The notes beneath the pieces are model-generated. The model saw only the letters and a list, made by a program, of their open reading frames with translations. It made no database searches and was not told the DNA's origin. A stretch of DNA of 14,196 nucleotides from Ophiocordyceps camponoti-saundersi (nom. inval.) (Eukaryota; Ascomycota; Sordariomycetes; Hypocreales; Ophiocordycipitaceae): the NCBI GenBank assembly GCA_003339415.1, contig PDHQ01000604.1:1-14196 (forward strand), given 5' to 3'. Both the position numbers and the translations under genes were made by a program. Positions 9,078 to 14,196 of the stretch are shown here, in pieces (the first letter of the stretch is position 1; every line of letters starts with the position of its first letter).

Positions 9078-9606
9078 AAATTAACTTATAAATATAAAAG
9101 ATAAAAATATAAAATAAATTATATAGGAAACTTTATTATAAAGAGAATATTATATAAAAATCTAAATATTATAGTTATTTTAATTAGCTAGAAATAAAAT
9201 AAAACGTCTTTTTTCTACTTTTTAAGAAACCGAGTTTCTTTTCTCCTTATAAAATCTTAGTAAAGCTTTATATAAAAAGTAATAATTTTATTATCTCGCT
9301 AATTAATAAGCTTATAAATAAGAAAAAATAGGAAAAAAATACTATATTATTTCTCTATTATAAAAACTTAAAAAAAAATATTTTTATTATTTTTTAAAAT
9401 ATTATTTTTAATTATTTAAAAAAGTATACTTTTATAAAAATATTATAATTAATTATAATTCTTTTATTATTATAAGAATCTTAAGTTTTAAAAATACTTA
9501 TAACTTATTTAAATAATTCTATTTTTTAAATATTTTTTAAAATTATTTTATTTATTTTTTTTTAAAAAAATAAATATATTATATTTTAAATATTATAAGT
9601 ATTTAC

Positions 9607-9967
9607 TTAGGAAAATAAGCCTTTTTAATTATTTTAAGTACTTTATAATTATCTATATTTTATAAAAATCTATATATAAAATCTTTAAAAAGTTATAAGT
9701 TAGGAAAAAGTAGGCCTTTCTATTTTAAGTAAATAGGGCGTTTTTTCTACTTATTTCTAAGAAGGAAGAGTATAAAACCCCGCACTAGCTTTTAGAAATA
9801 CTAGGAAATGTACTTTTGCGAACGTTACTACCTTCCACCGCTATAAAAAAATAACTAAGGTACTTATAAAAGTCCCGAAAATGCTAAGCAATACTAGAAT
9901 TTTCCGCGCTTCCTAGCTACCTACCTTATGTACCGAATTTCTTACGTTCTAGTAGTAGAAAGTATAG
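9607..9967 (+). repeat. Promoter-like direct repeat, copy A
   Basis: This 361-bp segment is repeated at 10298-10667, about 700 bp downstream, with differences that are mostly transitions plus a 9-base gap. Copy A is generally the more AT-rich of the two: GTGGGCC in copy B is GTAGGCC here, and AAGTGGGG is AAATAGGG, as expected of extra RIP. It carries the same TATA-box region and downstream CCCGCACTAG, but no gene follows it. It may be the 5' end of another, otherwise lost, hAT copy or a tandem duplication of the promoter. Confidence 0.8.
9771..9777 (+). promoter_or_regulatory. TATA box, copy A
   Basis: TATAAAA followed by CCCCGCACTAG, in a segment conserved between the two repeat copies. The core stays unmutated in both, while the flanks differ. 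Confidence 0.5.
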
Positions 9968-10297
9968 TCTTTTTCTTCTTTACTTATATATAATAAAATA
10001 TTAGTAATAAATTAAGAAAAAATATATTTTAAAACTCTATAATAGTTATTCGCTAGTTTTACTCTTAGAAATATTTTTAATTTATTTTTATATAGCTTTT
10101 TAAAGCCTTAATAATTAATATATATATTTATTTTTTTCTTTTATATTAAAAAAATTATATTATTATAAGGTTTTCCTAATTAAAAACTATTTTAAGCTTT
10201 ATAAGCTATCTCTTTATTTTTATCTATTTTTACCTAAATTATTTTCTCTCTATTTAAATTTATATAAAATCTTTTCTTTAATAGATTTATTATATAT
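9968..10297. other. AT-rich spacer between promoter repeats
   Basis: No gene or clear repeat was seen. Poly-T and poly-A runs dominate. If copy A belongs to a second hAT element, this would be its decayed 5' portion, but I find no match to the transposase region downstream. Confidence 0.4.
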
Positions 10298-10667
10298 TTA
10301 GGAAAATAAGCCTTTTTAATTAATTTAAGCACCTTTTAATTATCTATTTCTTATAAAAAATTATATATAGATTCTTTAAAAGGTTATAAGTTATAAAAAA
10401 GTGGGCCCTTCTATTTTAGGTAAGTGGGGCGTTTTTTCTCCCTCTTTCTAGGAGGGAAGAGTATAAAACCCCGCACTAGCCCACAATATTTTAGAAATGC
10501 TAGGAAATGTACTTTTGCTAACGTTACTACCTTCTACCGCTATAAAAAAATAACTAGGGTACTTATAGAAAGTCCCGAAAATACTAGGAAATACTAGAAT
10601 TTTCCGCGCTTCCTAGCTACCTACCCTATGTACCGAATTTCCTACGCTCTAGCAGCATAAAGTATAG
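10298..10667 (+). repeat. Promoter-like direct repeat, copy B
   Basis: Second copy of the 9607-9967 repeat, with more G and C. It lies directly upstream of the hAT transposase leader and probably supplied its promoter. Both copies start with TTAGGAAAATAAGCC. If the first T is a RIP-changed C, this would read CAGG, like many hAT termini, but the matching right terminus is not in the window. Confidence 0.8.
10462..10468 (+). promoter_or_regulatory. TATA box upstream of hAT transposase
   Basis: TATAAAA followed by CCCCGCACTAG, about 340 bp before the transposase reading frame. A CT-rich leader at 10674-10715 (CTTTCTCTTTCTTTTC) is typical of fungal transcription start regions and 5' untranslated leaders. 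Confidence 0.5.
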
Positions 10668-10802
10668 GAATTCCCCCTTTAACTTTCTCTTTCTTTTCTT
10701 TTTCCTTTCTTTAACGATTTCCACTTCGTTTCTTATCCAAATTCGACAAAAAAAGCACTATTCGCAACCTCTTCTTCTTCTCTTTTCAATTCCACCAATC
10801 AC

Positions 10803-13800
10803 GTGACTCTCTTCATCATATCTGCCTTATACGCGCCCACCGAAGCCTCTGCTTCCCCTGCTTCTAAGTTTTCGGAAGGTCTTAAAGTTATAGAGGCTGG
10901 GCCCTCTAGGGCCGGGCCTAGTAAGGCCTCTTCGTTTTTTAAACGTTCTTTGCAGCCTACTTTAGGCGTTAATTCTCAAGCTTCGTTTATTACCGAAAAA
11001 GAAGAAAAAGGTAAAAAAAGCAGTAAAAAATAATAAAAATAGTAAAAAAAAATACTAATAAATTTATAGTAAAAAAACAGGAAAAAGGAAAAAACTTAGA
11101 AAAAAATACGCTTTAAACTAATTTTTCCGCATTGAAATATAATAAGGAAGACTTTAAGTTAAAGCTAGATTTAAGCCTTAAGCCTTATATCTTTTAGTAT
11201 AAGCTTTTTACGAGGAAGCTTTTACTTATTAATTTATAGTAATAGCGCCGAGTCTTATATACTTATACTACGTAAGTATATTTATTTTTTTTTATTTTTT
11301 TCTCTTTATTAACTATTTATTATAGCTATAATAAGGCTTTAGAATATGCAATTAATTAGAAAATCTATACGAACTTAGGAAGGTATTACGAACGCTGCTA
11401 CGAAAGTATAGCTTTTAGTAAAAAAAGTAAAAAATAAGGAAGAAAGAGAAGTAAGTCTTTATTTATTTATTTATTTATTTAATTATTTATTACTAATATT
11501 TTACTTAATTTAAAGCCTTAAAAAGAGAAATCTAACTTCTTCGAGGAATTTTAAGCTAAAAAACAGCGTTTAGAGTTTAATTTAACTAAGGCTTATAAGA
11601 GGATTTTATCCTTTTTAATTAATAATAATATCTCTTTTAACGCTATTAGCTTAGCCTCTTTTTCGGAGCTTTTAAGCTTCTATAACCTATAAGTTCTTTA
11701 TTTTTCTTTATTTTATTTACTTTTTTTTAACTCTTTTTAACTATTTTTAACCTTTTTTAACCCTTTTTAACCTTTTTTTTAACTTATATTACTAATTTCT
11801 TTACTAGGGCCTATCTTAAAATTTACCTAGTAAAGCTTAAAAAGCTTTTAAATAATAAATTCGAAGAAAAGCTTAATTTACTTAATAGTAAATTAAATAA
11901 GTATATCGAAGACCTTAGGGTTTTTAACCTTATATTTAATATCTAGACCTCGAACGCTTAAGTAGCGTATATAGGGATTATTTTAACGTATATTTCCTCG
12001 GATTTTACGTTAAATTATTACCTTATTAATAAGTTTATTTATTATTATTTTTCCTTCTTTTTAACTATTTTATTAATTAAAAAAATAAGCTTTTACGAAT
12101 TATCCGAACGCTATATAGGCGTTTATATCCTCTAAGAAGCTCTTCTTACTTTAAGCCCTTATCTAGCTTTAAATTATTTAATAATTTTTAAGTAAGTTAT
12201 TTTATTATTATTTATTACCCTTAGCCTTAGCTTTTTAGGCTCTTAGCCTAGCTTTTATAAGGCTTTTTAACTAATATTTTAATAGCTTTATAAGGGATAA
12301 CGCGGGCAATAATAATACCTTTATAGCCTTTTATAAAAAGGCTTATTTAAGCCTTTTTTCGAAGAGTTTTAAGGGAGATTTACGCTATATAGCGTATATT
12401 ATTAACCTTATAATATAAGATATACTAAAAGCCTTCCTTTCTTCGGCCTTAAACGACGCTATTTTATCTAACTATATTAATTTAGAAATAATAGCTTTAG
12501 AAACGGATAATATAGAAATATAGATAAAGGATATAAATTTTTCTAGTAAGTATTTTTTCTTTATTTATTTATTTATTTAACTAATTTTTTTTATTACTTT
12601 TTAACCGGCTTCGACATGTTATTACTATTTTAAAATATAATATAGAGCTGAAAAAACTCTTTAAAGAAGGGCTTAAAAGAGCAAAAAACTAAGGCACTAT
12701 TCTTTCGGATTTAAATAAGGAAAAAATTCCTTTAAGTAAGTATTATTTTTTATTAATAATATTATTTTAACTAATATTTTTTAGATAATACTATGCGCTA
12801 GAATTTAACCTTCTATATGCTAAGTATAGCGCTTTAGCTTAAGCTAGCAATTCTTTATATTATAAATAATATAGTAAATAAAAAATTAAAAAAGAACGCT
12901 ATAAATAACGCTAAATAAGAGACCCTAACCGACTTAAAACGACTTTTTAAGATTTTTTTAAAGCCTTCTATAAGGCTCTAAGGACAACTTTACGTTACGG
13001 CTTCGGAAGCTTTACTTTATATTTATATAATTTATAAAAAGCTGAATTCCTTAGCTATAAACTACGAAATTAAGGCTTAACACACGAATTTAGCCCCGGG
13101 ACTAATAAGTCTTTTTTTATATTTTTATTTATTATTTTTACTAATTATTTTCTTAGTTAAACTATTATAACCTTTTTCTTTTAAGTATTTTATAAGGGAA
13201 AAATAAGCTAGAAAAATATTTTCCTAAAAAACTAACTTGTACTAATTATAAGGGTTACTTATTATACTTATTTAGTATAATCCTTAACCTAAGACTTAAA
13301 CTTAACTACTTTTAGGAAAATTAGCTTTTAGCCTTTTATTCCGGCTTTAAAAAGGACGTTTTAGATTAGTTTAAAGCCGAGTACTTTAAATAAGTTATTT
13401 TTTCCTTTATTTATTTTTCTTTTATTTATTTTTCCTTTATTTATTTTTACTAATATTATTTTAAGATAAAAGAAAAAGTAACTTAGAAAAATACTACTTT
13501 TTTTAAGGCCCCTAGCTTAGCTAATTCTAACTTTTCCGATAACTTTTTTATTAATTTAGATAAAGAAAATAGCCCGGAAGAGTTTATTTTTTACTTTTCA
13601 GAGCCATATATTAAGAAAAAGGTAAGTATTAATTTTTTTTAAATTTTTCCCTTTTTTATTTAACTTACTAATTATTTTTAAGATAATATCTTTAAATACT
13701 AAAAGTAGCAGAAAGCTAGATTCCCTATTCTAGCTATTTTAGTATAATATTATTTATCGATTATAGCTACTTTTACTTTAATTAAAAGCGCTTTTTTAAT

Positions 13801-13936
13801 TAGCGCGAATATAATAACTAAAAGCCGGAATTAACTTAATTTAGAAATAATAAAAAAGCTTATTTTACTTAAAAGCTAGAATAAGGATTTAAGCTTACTT
13901 AAAAAAGAATATAAGGAAGGCAAGGAAGAGGATTAA
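10803..13936 (+). pseudogene. RIP-inactivated multi-exon hAT transposase
   Basis: Cut-and-paste transposase of the hAT superfamily, recognised by its motifs in order. The amino-terminal frame is open from 10803 (GTG, no ATG) to 11033; an in-frame ATA at 10818 could be a lost ATG. It is Ser/Lys-rich and shifts frame in a poly-A run near 11040. After two introns comes AKKQRLEFNLTKAYKRILSF near 11550, then the first catalytic motif (family D-x-W-T-S) at 11938-11952, now N-I-stop-T-S. It continues AYIGIILTYIS and, after an intron, FYELSERYIG. The second catalytic region RDNAGNNN starts at 12293 with its Asp intact. The R-C-x-A-H motif at 12383-12397 reads RYIAY. MR-stop-N at 12793-12804 matches the family TRWNS motif. 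IILNLRLKLNYF lies near 13287. The carboxy-terminal hAT dimerisation domain follows at about 13683-13900 (ITKSRN-LNLEIIKKLILL), with the stop at 13934-13936. RIP stops in nearly every exon show it is dead. No BED zinc finger was recognised. Confidence 0.85.
11272..13682 (+). other. Ten introns of the hAT pseudogene
   Basis: Probable introns are 11272-11325, 11451-11515, 11689-11807, 12029-12089, 12192-12285, 12546-12604, 12736-12784, 13105-13156, 13390-13465 and 13622-13682. Most begin GTAAGT and most have a branch-like ACTAAT or AACTA shortly before a terminal AG. Bodies are T-rich with TTTATTTATT runs. Frames on either side join to give the transposase motif order. In the third, fourth, eighth and ninth the expected GT reads AT, and in the sixth the final AG reads AA. 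Those boundaries are inferred from the protein match and may be off by a few bases. Confidence 0.65.
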
Positions 13937-14020
13937 ATACTTATTATTTATATTTATTTAGCTAGTTTTTTTACTTAGTTTAATCTGGGTTTTTCTAGTT
14001 AAATAAATATTTTTTTAAAC
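13937..14020. other. 3' flank of the hAT pseudogene
   Basis: This is short AT-rich DNA after the transposase stop. No complement of the TTAGGAAAATAAGCC left sequence is present, so the right terminus of the element was either lost or lies beyond the window. Confidence 0.4.
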
Positions 14021-14196
14021 TTTTATTAGTATTTTTATTAATATTTTTATTAGTATTTTTATTAGTATTTTTATTAGTATTTTTATTAGTATTTTTATTA
14101 GTATTTTTATTAGTATTTTTATTAGTATTTTTATTAGTATTTTTATTAGTATTTTTATTAGTATTTTTATTAGTATTTTTATTAGTATTTTTATTA
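14021..14196 (+). repeat. 12-bp tandem repeat (minisatellite), open at the window end
   Basis: TTTTATTAGTAT is repeated 14.7 times and continues to the last base of the window. The only variant is the second unit, with G to A at 14041. The near-perfect identity contrasts with the mutated neighbours; the unit contains neither CA nor TG, so RIP has nothing to change in it. Confidence 0.95.

Larger units (their letters stand above)
8576..9606. other. Very AT-rich gene-free stretch
   Basis: No coding motif was recognised in any frame. The sequence is almost wholly A and T with poly-T and poly-A runs, including a TAAA tandem repeat and one possible small MITE, which are listed separately. It may be the remains of a transposon that RIP has mutated beyond recognition. 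Confidence 0.5.

Noticed and set aside
8900..9600. Minus-strand genes in the AT-rich stretch
   Set aside because: Stops are dense in all frames and no family motif was found.
9607..10667. The two promoter repeats as paired LTRs of a small retrotransposon
   Set aside because: The interval is only about 330 bp with no coding trace, and no primer binding site or polypurine tract is visible. The downstream copy fits a hAT 5' region better.
10803..11033. 76-residue open frame as an intact small gene
   Set aside because: It begins with GTG and has no ATG. Its position, leader and low RIP load fit the 5' exon of the hAT transposase that follows.
1..14196. Mitochondrial or bacterial AT-rich DNA
   Set aside because: Spliceosomal-type introns, RIP bias and fungal copia/hAT families indicate a nuclear fungal origin, and no organelle genes or rRNA are seen.
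14021..14196. Tandem array as a CRISPR
   Set aside because: The 12-bp units are directly adjacent with no unique spacers.

Overview
This window looks like nuclear DNA of a filamentous ascomycete (Pezizomycotina), from a transposon-rich, AT-rich compartment heavily mutated by repeat-induced point mutation (RIP). Over kilobases CA and TG dinucleotides are almost absent and TA is in excess, while CG is still common. This is the footprint of C-to-T change at CpA on both strands. Spliceosomal-type introns (GTAAGT, ACTAAT, AG) and fungal transposon families support the assignment. The species cannot be told, and I see no intact host gene, tRNA or rRNA.

Layout. 1-480: AT-rich DNA with palindromes and TTAGTTAG/CTAACTAA motifs. 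About 575-2527: remnant of a Ty1/copia pol (end of integrase, reverse transcriptase, RNase H), readable in one frame with stops only where RIP would make them. About 2822-3476: an unassigned coding-like remnant, followed by a purine tract. 3640-4200: nothing recognisable. About 4200-6866: a second, distinct copia element (gag, zinc knuckle, protease, pre-integrase and start of integrase, then an internal deletion, then reverse transcriptase and RNase H). 6867-8399: an insertion inside that RNase H, flanked by an approximately 35-bp direct repeat, carrying a gag-like protein with a CCHC knuckle whose four ligand positions all read Tyr. 8440-8575: a short inverted-repeat element that escaped RIP. 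8576-9606: very AT-rich DNA with one possible small MITE. 9607-9967 and 10298-10667: two copies of a promoter-like repeat with a TATA box. About 10803-13936: a multi-intron hAT transposase pseudogene driven from the second promoter copy. 14021-14196: a 12-bp tandem repeat running off the end of the window.

All recognised coding remnants lie on the plus strand and all are dead. Both copia polymerases and the hAT transposase have a catalytic-motif aspartate reading Asn at a T-preceded codon, as RIP would produce. The RIP-free islands (8440-8575 and about 10668-11033) are the informative contrast: they are short or apparently unique segments surrounded by heavily mutated repeats. I found no convincing new biological system. 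The least explained items are the gag-only insertion with long flanking repeats, the duplicated promoter, and the coding-like stretch at 2822-3476.
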